Below the pieces are notes generated by a model. That model ran no database searches and was not told where the DNA came from. It was given only the letters and a program-made list of their open reading frames with translations. Below are positions 7,484-15,634 of a stretch of 21,826 bases of DNA, one piece after another (positions within the stretch are counted from its first letter, which is position 1; every line of letters begins with the position of its first letter). Origin of the DNA: Synergistaceae bacterium (lineage in GTDB: Bacteria > Synergistota > Synergistia > Synergistales > Synergistaceae). The stretch lies in assembly GCA_031271065.1 (NCBI GenBank), contig JAISWP010000138.1, positions 1 to 21,826 on the forward strand. Reading direction: 5' to 3'. The position numbers and the translations under genes are program-made.

Positions 7484-8871
7484 TTCCCGTCTCCCCCGCG
7501 GGCGGCTGTCATGGCCCGTATCAGCGGTTTGCCGCGCATCATATCCCACAGCTCTTCCGCAAGGGCGAGCGCGTCGCGCTCCGAGCCGGCGGCGCCGCGG
7601 ACGGAGGCCCGTTCCGGTTCGCCCGAACAGGGCTCCATAGGATAGACCTCAGCCCTGAGTTCGAGGAAGCCGGACTCGATCCTGGCGTTCACCCCCATCG
7701 GACACACGCATCCCAGCCCTATGCGGGACAGGAAAGCCCGTTCCGCCGTCACCTCGTACCATGTGGGAAGGTGGTTCAGCGATCTGAGCGTCCCCGCCAG
7801 CGGGGAGCCGGCGCGGGTTTCAGCCGCCACAGCGCCCTGACAGGCGGCAGTGACGAACGGGAGCCGCTCGAATGGAACGCCGTTCAGTTTCAGCCGCTCT
7901 AGCCCGGCTTCAGCCAAAATCAGGGCGTCTATCTCCCCTCTCTCGAGTTTTTCGAGTCTGGTGCCCACGTTGCCCCTGCACGAAACACATTCCAGGTCCG
8001 GGCGGGCGGCTTTAACCTGGGCCCTTCGCCTCACGCTGGAGGTCCCCACCCTCGCTCCGGACGGGAGCGCGCCGAACTTGCGGCCATTCCGCGCTACGAG
8101 GACGTCGGAAACCGGTCCCCTCTCCAGCACCGCGATCTCCGTCTCCTCCGGCAGAACCGCCGGCATGTCCTTCATGCTGTGGACCGCCATACCGCCGCGC
8201 CCTTCCAGAAGTTCGTCCTCGAGGGCCTTCACGAACGCGCCGAACCCGAACGCCGAGAGGTCGCTGGTCCTGTCCCTGTCCCCGTGGCTGGACACCGTCC
8301 TTATGACCGCCCCGACCCCCGCGCGCCGCAGGGCCTCTATCCACATCTCCGTCTGGGCCATAGCCAGAGGGCTGTTCCTTGTGAGGACCACGACACTCTT
8401 CCGGGGCATCCGGTCCATTATCATCCTCTTTACCGACGCGGCGCGGGCCGGGGAATTCCCTCCGCTGGACACCCCCACGAAAGCGCCGTCCGATTCGAAC
8501 TGGGCGCACAGGGCAAAGTCGCCGCACGCTCCGTCGGAACAGACGTCCAGCGCGCATCCCGCATCCCGCGCCATTGATATGACCTCGTCCGATGTCTCCT
8601 TGGGCGTGGTTATCACCGCGAACGCGTGAGATTCGAAGTCTGGTTTTTCCGCGCTCCGCATTTCCCAGATTATCTCTCCTTCCGAGGCCAGCGCCCCCAA
8701 GGTATGCGTGGCGTCGGGCGAGACGAGCCTCACGCGGGCACCGCATCCCAGAAGGGTGCGGACCTTTCGCTCCGCCACCGCTCCGCCGCCCACCACCAGA
8801 ATGGCGTGCCTGTCCAGATTCAAAGATACGATTAGCCTGTAAGGGCCTGGCGTTCCGAAGCCCCCGCTCAC
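7480..8871 (-). CDS. sirC-hemC: Precorrin-2 dehydrogenase / porphobilinogen deaminase fusion
   Basis: A 463-residue fusion. Residues about 10-155 are a SirC/Met8/CysG-B-like NAD-dependent dehydrogenase with the Rossmann motif ILVVGGGAVAERKV (24-37), and later VGVSSGGNSPARA. It oxidises precorrin-2 to sirohydrochlorin. Residues about 158-455 are HemC, which links four porphobilinogens into hydroxymethylbilane. It shows VHSMKDMPAVLP (catalytic Asp235), VGTSSVRRRAQ, CRGNVGTRLEKL, and the dipyrromethane-cofactor cysteine, Cys388 in GLGCVCPMG. In the usual AAGQGAVG-type motif the first Gly is Cys (TAACQGAVAAE), and the N-terminal TRGSPLA is TRNSPLA. The GTG start at 8871 overlaps the hemA stop as GTGA. 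It gives a full SirC domain, whereas the open frame further upstream lies inside hemA. The fusion joins non-consecutive steps flanking CobA-HemD, encoded next. Confidence 0.93.
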   Translation of the reverse strand: MSGGFGTPGPYRLIVSLNLDRHAILVVGGGAVAERKVRTLLGCGARVRLVSPDATHTLGALASEGEIIWEMRSAEKPDFESHAFAVITTPKETSDEVISMARDAGCALDVCSDGACGDFALCAQFESDGAFVGVSSGGNSPARAASVKRMIMDRMPRKSVVVLTRNSPLAMAQTEMWIEALRRAGVGAVIRTVSSHGDRDRTSDLSAFGFGAFVKALEDELLEGRGGMAVHSMKDMPAVLPEETEIAVLERGPVSDVLVARNGRKFGALPSGARVGTSSVRRRAQVKAARPDLECVSCRGNVGTRLEKLERGEIDALILAEAGLERLKLNGVPFERLPFVTAACQGAVAAETRAGSPLAGTLRSLNHLPTWYEVTAERAFLSRIGLGCVCPMGVNARIESGFLELRAEVYPMEPCSGEPERASVRGAAGSERDALALAEELWDMMRGKPLIRAMTAARGGDGK

Positions 8872-10019
8872 TTCTGCCCGTAGTCCTCCGGTTCCCCGGA
8901 CAGAATTCTCCACGCCCGGTAACTGTGAGCGGTATGGGCCGACGCGAGAGGATGGAGAAAAGCCTTTATCACGGAGGAGGCGAAGGCCTCCAGGTCCTCC
9001 GCGCCGGCGCCTATCCTGCCGGAGCACGCGGCGGCCCTGTCTTTTATCAGCTCGTTCGCGCGGGTCAGCGCCAGGCGTTTCCATGTGTCGTCCGTCAGAA
9101 TGGATATCTCGGACAGAAGCGCGCTCGACGCATTATCCGCCTCGTCCTCCAGTTCCGCCAGGAGACTGCTGTATTCGCCGGTCATGGCGGAGGCTATGTC
9201 TTTCATCTCGTCCAGGGTTATGCGGACGCCGAAACCTCTCGGCTCGCTCTGATGAGGGACGCCGAGGTCGAACACCGATACGTCGGGCATGGAGTCCTCC
9301 TCGTCGGAGGAGAGCACCGGAACGTCAGAGGACGTGCACAGGAAAACGGCGTCGCAGTTTTTCGCGGCCTCCTTCCAGGAGTCCCAGGGCTCCACGGAGA
9401 TCGGCGCCAGTTTTTTGTCCGGTTCCCGCAGGCTCCGGTTGGCGGCCCGGACATCGCAGCCCATGAGCTGGAGGACGCGGGCCGTCTCGGTCCCGATGAC
9501 GCCGAGACCCGCCACCATGACCCTGGGCTGCCCCTCCTTTTTGAAATTTTTCACGAAATGGCTTGCGGCTATATACGGTATGGAGGGTTCTCTGCCGGGA
9601 TGGCAGCGGGCGCGCAGCGAGGCCGACATCCCCAGGGCGCGCTGAAAGAGTTTGTGCAGGACCTTCCCGCACCCATGTGACGATTTGTACGCCTCCCTGA
9701 CCTGGGACACGATGTGGGACTCGCCCCTGGCCATGCTCTCCAGGCCCAGCAGCACGCGAAGAAGATGCCTCACCGCCTCGTAGCCGCAGATGACCTTCGT
9801 CCCGGGCACGCAGAGCGGCCCGACCGCCTTTCTATCGTCGCCTGAATCGGGCAGTACGAGATACAGCTCCAGCCTGTTGCAGGTATCCAGCTTCAGATAT
9901 TCCTCCACCAGCCCCTCCGACTTGAGGTCCGGCAGACAATCCCCCAGTGAGGAAAAATCCGTCCTCTCCCTCACCGTGGATGAATTATGATCCATCGTTA
10001 CAACGCAGACCTTACCCAA
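8868..10019 (-). CDS. hemA: Glutamyl-tRNA reductase
   Basis: HemA reduces glutamyl-tRNA(Glu) with NADPH to glutamate-1-semialdehyde, the committed step of the C5 pathway. The protein has 383 residues, somewhat shorter than the usual 410-430. It shows the N-terminal VCVVTMDHNSSTVRERTDF strand-helix, the catalytic cysteine Cys47 in DTCNRLELY, His85 in EAVRHLLRVLLGLESMARGE, and the NADPH loop VAGLGVIGTETA (about 169-180). The C-terminal dimerisation helices are present but compact. The start is a TTG at 10019 that overlaps the end of the membrane-protein gene by eight bases, with GGTGAG just upstream. A later ATG (codon 9) would delete the first beta strand, so TTG is preferred. No haem genes beyond uroporphyrinogen III follow, so its product is probably directed to corrinoids and sirohaem. 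Confidence 0.95.
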   Translation of the reverse strand: MGKVCVVTMDHNSSTVRERTDFSSLGDCLPDLKSEGLVEEYLKLDTCNRLELYLVLPDSGDDRKAVGPLCVPGTKVICGYEAVRHLLRVLLGLESMARGESHIVSQVREAYKSSHGCGKVLHKLFQRALGMSASLRARCHPGREPSIPYIAASHFVKNFKKEGQPRVMVAGLGVIGTETARVLQLMGCDVRAANRSLREPDKKLAPISVEPWDSWKEAAKNCDAVFLCTSSDVPVLSSDEEDSMPDVSVFDLGVPHQSEPRGFGVRITLDEMKDIASAMTGEYSSLLAELEDEADNASSALLSEISILTDDTWKRLALTRANELIKDRAAACSGRIGAGAEDLEAFASSVIKAFLHPLASAHTAHSYRAWRILSGEPEDYGQK

Positions 10020-10968
10020 ACACGCTCACCCCTGCCGCGCACCACACAGCCAGAATCGAGACCGCTTCCAGCGTAAGGGTCGTCGCCAGATGCCACCTCA
10101 AAAGCCCCGGTACAAGATCTTTGGGAAATACCCCTACCCAGAAACCTACGTTCTGCCTCATCGTCCTGGTTATCGAAGACGCCATGTTTCCCACGAGAAG
10201 CGCCAGCACCGCCTGCCCGACCCCCAGAGCTCCGGAAGCCAGCGCCCCGGACGCGGAGGAAAGAGCTGCCGTAACGTGGGCGAGGGAACTGACCGCCACG
10301 GCCCAGCCCTCCGGCGGTATCAGCGAATAGAACCCCCACCTGGCGACATGTTCGGTGAAAAATCTGTCCGCCGCCGGCACCAGCGCGTAGGTGAGGGCAA
10401 AGAAAGCCCACGCCCAGGGCAGGGACTTCGCCAGCGTCCGCGCAAGTCTTTTTCCCCTCCCCTTCCAATCGGGGCGGGATGGGGAGGTATTCCTCACTGA
10501 GGAAATGTTCCTTTTGCCGTGACGGACGAGGATAGCCACGACCCACACGAACCGGCACGCGCTGCGAAGCACTAAAACCGCGGCGAACAGGAAGCCCGCC
10601 AGGCCCGCGATGCCGGAAGCCATAGCCGCGGTCCCGACCCATCTTCGCAGATAGCCGGGAAAAGCCAGCGAGAGGGTTCCCATCGTGGCCTCCTCCCTCG
10701 TTATCTCTCCGGACGAATACGCCCCCGATATCAGCGCCGCCGCCGAGCGGGATGAGCCCAGGGAGAGGAACATCGCGGCCGCTATCTTTTCGTGTATGCC
10801 TATGCGTCCCAGAAAGGGAACCAGCGGGGCAAAGAGCCTTTCGACCACCCCGAGGCCCAGTATCAGCTCCCCTATCACGAGCCCGGCGGCGATGTTGAGC
10901 GTGAGGATAACCTCCGCCCTCAGGAGCGCCGCCCAGAAATGCCCGGACGAGGGAGATACTATCTCCAC
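10012..10968 (-). CDS. Polytopic membrane protein, nucleoside-recognition (Gate)-like; possible transporter
   Basis: A 318-residue integral membrane protein with perhaps 7-8 hydrophobic segments. They form two halves split by a basic cytoplasmic loop at about residues 148-185 (RHGKRNISSVRNT and KGRGKRLARTLAK). The segments are rich in small residues (SLGSSRSAAALISGAY; SSASGALASGALGVGQAVLALLVGN). They recall proteins annotated as nucleoside-recognition/Gate domain (SpmA/FeoB-Gate-like). That assignment is from pattern memory and is tentative. The start is GTG 10968, four bases after the cbiL stop. The gene overlaps hemA by eight bases, so it is firmly embedded in the tetrapyrrole operon. This context suggests transport of cobalt, a tetrapyrrole intermediate or a precursor, but nothing in the sequence identifies the substrate. 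It does not resemble CbiM/CbiQ or BtuC. Confidence 0.7.
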   Translation of the reverse strand: MEIVSPSSGHFWAALLRAEVILTLNIAAGLVIGELILGLGVVERLFAPLVPFLGRIGIHEKIAAAMFLSLGSSRSAAALISGAYSSGEITREEATMGTLSLAFPGYLRRWVGTAAMASGIAGLAGFLFAAVLVLRSACRFVWVVAILVRHGKRNISSVRNTSPSRPDWKGRGKRLARTLAKSLPWAWAFFALTYALVPAADRFFTEHVARWGFYSLIPPEGWAVAVSSLAHVTAALSSASGALASGALGVGQAVLALLVGNMASSITRTMRQNVGFWVGVFPKDLVPGLLRWHLATTLTLEAVSILAVWCAAGVSVFG

Positions 10969-10971
10969 CGC

Positions 10972-11667
10972 TTACCTGTTCCTCCACAGGAGCAGGACCG
11001 ATAGATAGTCCTCCGTCGGTTCGGATGCGTCCCTGCCGCTGACGGAATACTGTCCCGGCAGACCCGCCCTGTGCACTCGCACCGCCTTTCCCCAGGGACC
11101 TGTCGCTTCGACCAGTCCCGGAAGGGCGAGCCCGAGGGCCGACGGCTTATACAGCGCCACGCAGTCAGACGCTCTCATCGTCTCGCCGAGCTTCGAGGCC
11201 TCCGCCGAACCGGGCAGAATCGCCAGCCTCTCGCCGCCCAGAGCCATGAACTCGCCCGCCGCGCAGCTCGCCAGAGAATGGGCCGATATGCCAGGCAGCA
11301 GTTTTAATTCCAGGCCGGGCGACACTCCTCGCCACACAAAATAAAGGTACGCCGCGGTGGCGTAGAGGGCCGAGTCTCCGATCACCGGCAGCGCGACGCT
11401 GCGCGCGTTCCTCCAGAGCCGCTCGTATCCGCTTATCTGCCGCAGTATCTCAGCATCCCGCTTCACGGCGTTCCCGGTCATGGGAAACCATAACGGATGC
11501 GTTTCTTTCCTGCCTCCGAGGCGCGAATATATATCCCCCGCCACACTCTTTCCATCCTCCGACGACACCGGTACGAGGATGACATCTGCCTCTTCCAGAG
11601 CGCGGAAAGCCCCCATAGTCACCATATCCGGATCGCCGGGTCCCACTCCCACTCCGTATAAGATCAA
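10972..11667 (-). CDS. cbiL: Cobalt-factor II (precorrin-2) C20-methyltransferase
   Basis: CbiL adds the C20 methyl to cobalt-sirohydrochlorin using SAM. The 231-residue product has the class III methyltransferase opening LYGVGVGPGDPDMVTMGA, then DVILVPVS, VIGDSALYATAAYLY and LLPGISAHSLASCAAG, which is the CbiL/CobI pattern. Length matches the family (about 220-240). The preferred start is TTG 11667, preceded by GGAGTGGTGGGG; it places the start exactly at the family's usual N-terminus. An in-frame GTG at 11715 would add 16 unlikely residues and overlap cbiGHJ by 29 bases. It lies 19 bp downstream of cbiGHJ and four bases before the membrane-protein gene. Confidence 0.93.
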   Translation of the reverse strand: MILYGVGVGPGDPDMVTMGAFRALEEADVILVPVSSEDGKSVAGDIYSRLGGRKETHPLWFPMTGNAVKRDAEILRQISGYERLWRNARSVALPVIGDSALYATAAYLYFVWRGVSPGLELKLLPGISAHSLASCAAGEFMALGGERLAILPGSAEASKLGETMRASDCVALYKPSALGLALPGLVEATGPWGKAVRVHRAGLPGQYSVSGRDASEPTEDYLSVLLLWRNR

Positions 11668-11686
11668 ACCCCACCACTCCGCATCT

Positions 11687-14269
11687 TCATCTATTCGCCT
11701 GTTTTGTCCCGTCACCGACGGACAGGCACGCGCTCCAGGTGAGAAGTTCGTCCGCGCTCTCTACCGGGGACGCGTTCGGGGCTTCCTCGGGGCGGGACAC
11801 GAGAATCAGCGGTATCTCCAGTCTCAGGGCGGCCTCGTACTTTCCCGCCACCCCTCCGGGAACCCCGGACTCTCTGCTCACGATGGCCCGGACGTTCCTT
11901 TCCCTGCATAAAGCCTCGTTGAACTCCGCTCCGCCCGCTCCCCAGACAGCTATTATCTCCCTGGGGCCGACCCCGGCGCGCTCGGCTTTCCGTATGCTCT
12001 CCGCCGCCGGCAGCATCCGGACCAGTATTCCCCTTCCCGCCTCCCGGAGGGGCGGAACCGCCGATCCCAGATCGTTCGAGCCTATGGCGAGAAATATCAC
12101 GTCATTGCCGCTTGTGAGGTCCACGGCGCGGGCAACCGCTTCTTCCAGGGAGGGCGAGCTCAGCGCCCCGTCAGGTATCTCTCCCGGCCTCATGAAACGG
12201 CACAGGGGCATTCCGACATACGAACAGGCTTTCGATATCTCCCTGGAGGCCGCGTCCGCAAAGGGGTGGGTGGCGTCCACCACTCCCATGAGATTCGAGG
12301 CCGCGGGGGAGCTCAAGAGCGCGCTCCAGTCCTCCGAGTTTTTGGACCCGACTATCACCGAGGCCCCCTCCGGCGCCGTGAGAACCCCCGCCTCTCTGGT
12401 GACGGATACCGTGACGGAAAAACCATGCCGGATCAAAGCCTCCGCCGCTTCTTTCCCCTCCGTCGCGCCTCCCAGCACCAAAAACTGCCCCAGGCCGGCC
12501 GGGGACGCGCCCGATATCTCCGAAGAATAACCGCGGGCCTCCACCCACAGTTTGCCGCCCGAAACCTCCCTTTCGTCGACCTTGGGGGAGAGTATGAGCA
12601 TCAGCGTCCTCATATCGACGCCGGCCGGCGAAAGTTCGGACATGGGAGTCTCTCTCACGCTTTCCCCGCCCCTTCCCGCGTCCTTTATCAGCAAAAGGCG
12701 GCGGCCGGCGAATATTCGGCGGACCTCCGCGAGTTTTTCATCCAGTCCCCGCGTCACCGGGTTGTATATGGCGACCGTGAGGCCGCTTTCCAGAGCCCCT
12801 TCCATCGCCCGGACCACATCGGGCCAGGGCTGGAGATAATCGGACAGGGACACTAAGACCAGCCCGTTCGAATACGGCGCCCCCACCGCGGCGCCCGCTG
12901 CCTGGACGGCGGTTACGCCCGGAATTATCCGCAGGCGCCCGCTCATCCCTTCAGGCATCGTCGAGAGGCAGAGCGAGGCTATGCCGAAAAGCGACGCGTC
13001 CCCGCCGGAGACCAGAGCCACCCTGTAGCCCGACTCCACGTAGGAAAACGCCCGGGCGACCCTCTCCTCTTCCTCTCCCATTCCGTAGCTTTCCACTATC
13101 TTGCCCCGCTTCCAGGCGTCCGGAAGCAGGTCCACGTAAAGCCTGTAGCCTATCAGCACTTCGCTGGCGTCTATCGCCGAACGGGCGTCCAGAGTGACGA
13201 ACCCCGCGTTCCCCGGACCGGCGCCTATTATCGCCAGGTCCCCGTCCTCGAGCCGTTTCGATATGGAGATCGCTATTGTGACCCCAGACTCAGCGACCCG
13301 CGAGTCAAGCAATTCTCCCGCGCTGGCGGCGGCAGGCTCCGCCGCTCCGGGAAGTCCTATATGACGGCTGGCGGCAGACTGGGAAAATTCCCCCGGCATG
13401 GAGAGTATCTCGGTGTCAGGCACCACAACAAGGGGCAGGCCGAAGGCTTCGGCCATGCGCAGTATCCCCTCCTCGTCCCGTTTCGCCTCCACGGTTCTCA
13501 ATTCAGCCACCGCTTCGACCAGAAACGGTCCGAACCTGTTTTTCGACAGGGCGCTTTTCAGCACCCGCTCGATGGTCTCCTCGCCGGTTCCTTTGCGGCA
13601 CCCTATGCCGGCCGTTATGACGCGGGGCACTATCTGCGGTTTCGCGCCGGAGAGTTTCTGTATGGCGCGGGGAGAAACGATTATATCGGCCTCGCTCTGG
13701 GAATCGGAGAGCTCATAGCCGTAGGGCAGGGGCAGGTCCACTCCGTACTCCTTCAGCAGGGGGTCCGCCCAGGCCGTTATTCGCCCTGTCTCCTTGAACT
13801 TCGCTATGACGGAGGTGAGACGGGCTTTGAGAAGTATGCTGCAGCTCCTCCTGGAGGCCCACAGGTCCGGCGCGATGAAACCGGCCCTGTCGCTGGAAGT
13901 GGTGGGAACATAAAGCGCCCCCCTGTGCGCCAGTATCTGAGCGCACTCCCTGGCCAAATCCGCCGCAAGCCCGATATGGCCGGACACCACCGGCAGCGAG
14001 ACACCTCCGTCCTCGCTCACGACGACTATCGCCGGGTCCGTAGACTTGTCCTTCAGAAGACCGGCCGAGGAGCGCACGGCTATAGCGAGAGACCCGATGA
14101 ATACGAAAGCCCCGGCAGAACTCCATCTGGTTTTGAACGCCTCTTTCGTCCCTCCCGGCGGGATCGGGACACTGACCGCCTCCAAAGAGGCGCACAATTC
14201 GTCCGCGACCTCATTTCCTCCCGCAAAATGAAGAACGTATATATCTTTTTCGGTGTGAAAGCGGATCAT
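11687..14269 (-). CDS. cbiGHJ: CbiG::CbiH::CbiJ triple fusion
   Basis: An 860-residue, three-domain enzyme. Residues about 1-335 are CbiG (cobalt-precorrin-5A hydrolase), with LLKDKSTDPAIVVVSEDGG, LPVVSGHIGLAADLA and GIGCRKGT (221-228). Residues about 343-590 are CbiH (cobalt-precorrin-3 C17-methyltransferase), with AIIGAGPGNAGFVTLDA, VSGGDASLFGIA (419-430), IIPGVTAVQAAGAAVGAP and VAIYNPVTRG. Residues about 595-850 are CbiJ/CobK (cobalt-precorrin-6A reductase), with FLVLGGATEGKEAA and VVDATHPFADAASREI (663-678). In the pathway CbiH acts first, then (after CbiF) CbiG, then (after CbiD) CbiJ, so the domains serve nearby but not strictly consecutive steps. ATG 14269 overlaps the cbiF stop as ATGA after GAGGAAAGG. 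The frame stays open 145 codons further upstream, but that stretch lies antiparallel-free inside cbiF in another frame and is not protein. Two-domain CbiG-CbiH and CbiH-CbiJ fusions are known; all three together is less usual. Confidence 0.95.
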   Translation of the reverse strand: MIRFHTEKDIYVLHFAGGNEVADELCASLEAVSVPIPPGGTKEAFKTRWSSAGAFVFIGSLAIAVRSSAGLLKDKSTDPAIVVVSEDGGVSLPVVSGHIGLAADLARECAQILAHRGALYVPTTSSDRAGFIAPDLWASRRSCSILLKARLTSVIAKFKETGRITAWADPLLKEYGVDLPLPYGYELSDSQSEADIIVSPRAIQKLSGAKPQIVPRVITAGIGCRKGTGEETIERVLKSALSKNRFGPFLVEAVAELRTVEAKRDEEGILRMAEAFGLPLVVVPDTEILSMPGEFSQSAASRHIGLPGAAEPAAASAGELLDSRVAESGVTIAISISKRLEDGDLAIIGAGPGNAGFVTLDARSAIDASEVLIGYRLYVDLLPDAWKRGKIVESYGMGEEEERVARAFSYVESGYRVALVSGGDASLFGIASLCLSTMPEGMSGRLRIIPGVTAVQAAGAAVGAPYSNGLVLVSLSDYLQPWPDVVRAMEGALESGLTVAIYNPVTRGLDEKLAEVRRIFAGRRLLLIKDAGRGGESVRETPMSELSPAGVDMRTLMLILSPKVDEREVSGGKLWVEARGYSSEISGASPAGLGQFLVLGGATEGKEAAEALIRHGFSVTVSVTREAGVLTAPEGASVIVGSKNSEDWSALLSSPAASNLMGVVDATHPFADAASREISKACSYVGMPLCRFMRPGEIPDGALSSPSLEEAVARAVDLTSGNDVIFLAIGSNDLGSAVPPLREAGRGILVRMLPAAESIRKAERAGVGPREIIAVWGAGGAEFNEALCRERNVRAIVSRESGVPGGVAGKYEAALRLEIPLILVSRPEEAPNASPVESADELLTWSACLSVGDGTKQANR

Positions 14270-15021
14270 GGCCTTTCCTCCTGATAACCGCCGTAGAGGA
14301 AACTGCGGGCCGACCGGTCGCGTCTCAGACATTCCCCCACGACGATGAGCGCGTGATTGCGGATACCCGCCTCCTCCATGGAACTGGCCAGATGTTCCAG
14401 AGTCGTGACGTGCATACGCTCGTCCTCCCATGTCGCCCTGTATATCCAGGCGGCAGGCGTGCCGCCGGGCATTCCCGAGGACATGCACTTTTCCGCCACT
14501 TCTCCGGCCATGCCGGAGGAGAGAAAAATCACCATCGACGCCCTGTGGGACGCCAGAAGCTCTATGTCCTCCGCGTCCGGGACCGGCGTGCGGCCTCCGG
14601 CACGGGTGCAGATGAGGGTTTGGGTCCCTCCGGGGATGGTGTACTCTATGCCGAACCTGGCCGCGGCCCCCTGAAAACTGGATACCCCCGGGACGATCTC
14701 GCATTTCACTCCGTTTTCGGTCAGTATCCTCACCTGCTCCGAAACGGCCCCGTAGAGGGAAGGGTCGCCGGTATGCAGGCGCACCACCGCGCGCCCGGCG
14801 CGGGCGGCCTTCATCATGACGTCCGTCTGTTCCTCCAGGGTCATGTCGATGGAGCTTAGCTTTTCGCAGTCCTCCCGGCAGAAGGAGAGAATTTCCGGAT
14901 TTACCAGGCTGCCGGCATAGACCACCAGATCGGCGGTCTCCAGCAGGCGGCGGGTTTTCAAGGTCAGAAGTTCCGGGTCTCCGGGACCGGCGCCCGCTAT
15001 ATACACAAGAGAATCAGCCAT
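14266..15021 (-). CDS. cbiF: Cobalt-precorrin-4 C11-methyltransferase
   Basis: CbiF (CobM family) methylates C11 of cobalt-precorrin-4. The 251-residue protein has the expected order of motifs: VYIAGAGPGDPELLTLK, LVVYAGSLVNPEIL, VVRLHTGDPSLYGAVSEQ, IVPGVSSFQGAAA, and a C-terminal ALIVVGECL. These are highly typical of CbiF/CobM, in particular YAGSLV and HTGDPSLYGA. ATG 15021 overlaps the cbiT stop by eight bases. Its own stop overlaps the cbiGHJ start as ATGA, so its product and the acylating-ring-opening partner CbiG are made in coupled fashion. Confidence 0.96.
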   Translation of the reverse strand: MADSLVYIAGAGPGDPELLTLKTRRLLETADLVVYAGSLVNPEILSFCREDCEKLSSIDMTLEEQTDVMMKAARAGRAVVRLHTGDPSLYGAVSEQVRILTENGVKCEIVPGVSSFQGAAARFGIEYTIPGGTQTLICTRAGGRTPVPDAEDIELLASHRASMVIFLSSGMAGEVAEKCMSSGMPGGTPAAWIYRATWEDERMHVTTLEHLASSMEEAGIRNHALIVVGECLRRDRSARSFLYGGYQEERP

Positions 15022-15622
15022 TTCGCCTGTCCCCCCAAATTATGTCGACGGGACTGCCGCCGCGCACCATCCACTCCGAACCGGCCTTTACGCCCCAGGA
15101 CGAGTGGACCCTCCAGAAGCCCGCGGCCAGCCCGAGGCTTTCCATACACTCCAGCGCCCCCCACGTGGTCCGGGGGGTGACGGATGTGACCGCGAGCCTG
15201 CCCTCCGGCCCCAATCTGCCGGCGCAGGCCTCCATTATCTCCTCCAGGCGTCTGCCGTGGCCGCCTATGAACGCGGCGCCGAACGTTCCGTCCGGTATAT
15301 CCTCGGGCGCTTTTCCCCTGATGAGGGCGACCCTGTCCGAAAGCCCGGCGCGGCCTATGTTCCTGGCGGCGAGGTCAAATGCTTCACCGGATACCTCCAG
15401 GCTGGTGATCCGTCCGCCCGGGCCTGCCGCCCGGGCCAGTTCCACAGTAACGGCGCCGCTCCCGCTTCCGATCTCCAAAACTCTCGCGCCGGCCAAAGGC
15501 GACAATACGGACAAGAGCAGCGCCCTGACTGTTTCCTTAGTCATCGGAACGCCCTCCGCCCTCTCGAACCACCCGTCCGGCATCACTCCCCTGACGGGCG
15601 CCGGCGCGTCGTCACCTGGCAT
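15014..15622 (-). CDS. cbiT: Cobalt-precorrin-6B C15-methyltransferase (decarboxylating)
   Basis: CbiT methylates C15 and decarboxylates the C12 acetate side chain of the ring. The 202-residue protein begins with a short lead and then the CbiT hallmark GVPMTKETVRALLLSVLSPL. It continues with the Rossmann-type SAM motif VLEIGSGSGAVTVELA (about 48-63) and AFIGGHGRRLEEIM. ATG 15622 has a GGGGGGAG ribosome site six bases upstream and lies 12 bases after the cbiE stop. Together with separate CbiE it forms what is a single CobL protein in aerobic-pathway organisms. Confidence 0.95.
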   Translation of the reverse strand: MPGDDAPAPVRGVMPDGWFERAEGVPMTKETVRALLLSVLSPLAGARVLEIGSGSGAVTVELARAAGPGGRITSLEVSGEAFDLAARNIGRAGLSDRVALIRGKAPEDIPDGTFGAAFIGGHGRRLEEIMEACAGRLGPEGRLAVTSVTPRTTWGALECMESLGLAAGFWRVHSSWGVKAGSEWMVRGGSPVDIIWGDRRNG

Positions 15623-15634
15623 GGCGGCTCCCCC

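Noticed and set aside
8872..9084. 71-codon N-terminal extension of SirC::HemC
   Set aside because: It is Arg/Gly-rich sequence within hemA in another frame; GTG 8871 gives a complete SirC domain.
14270..14704. 145-codon N-terminal extension of the CbiGHJ frame
   Set aside because: It lies inside cbiF in another frame; the CbiG domain starts at 14269 with a good ribosome site and ATGA overlap.
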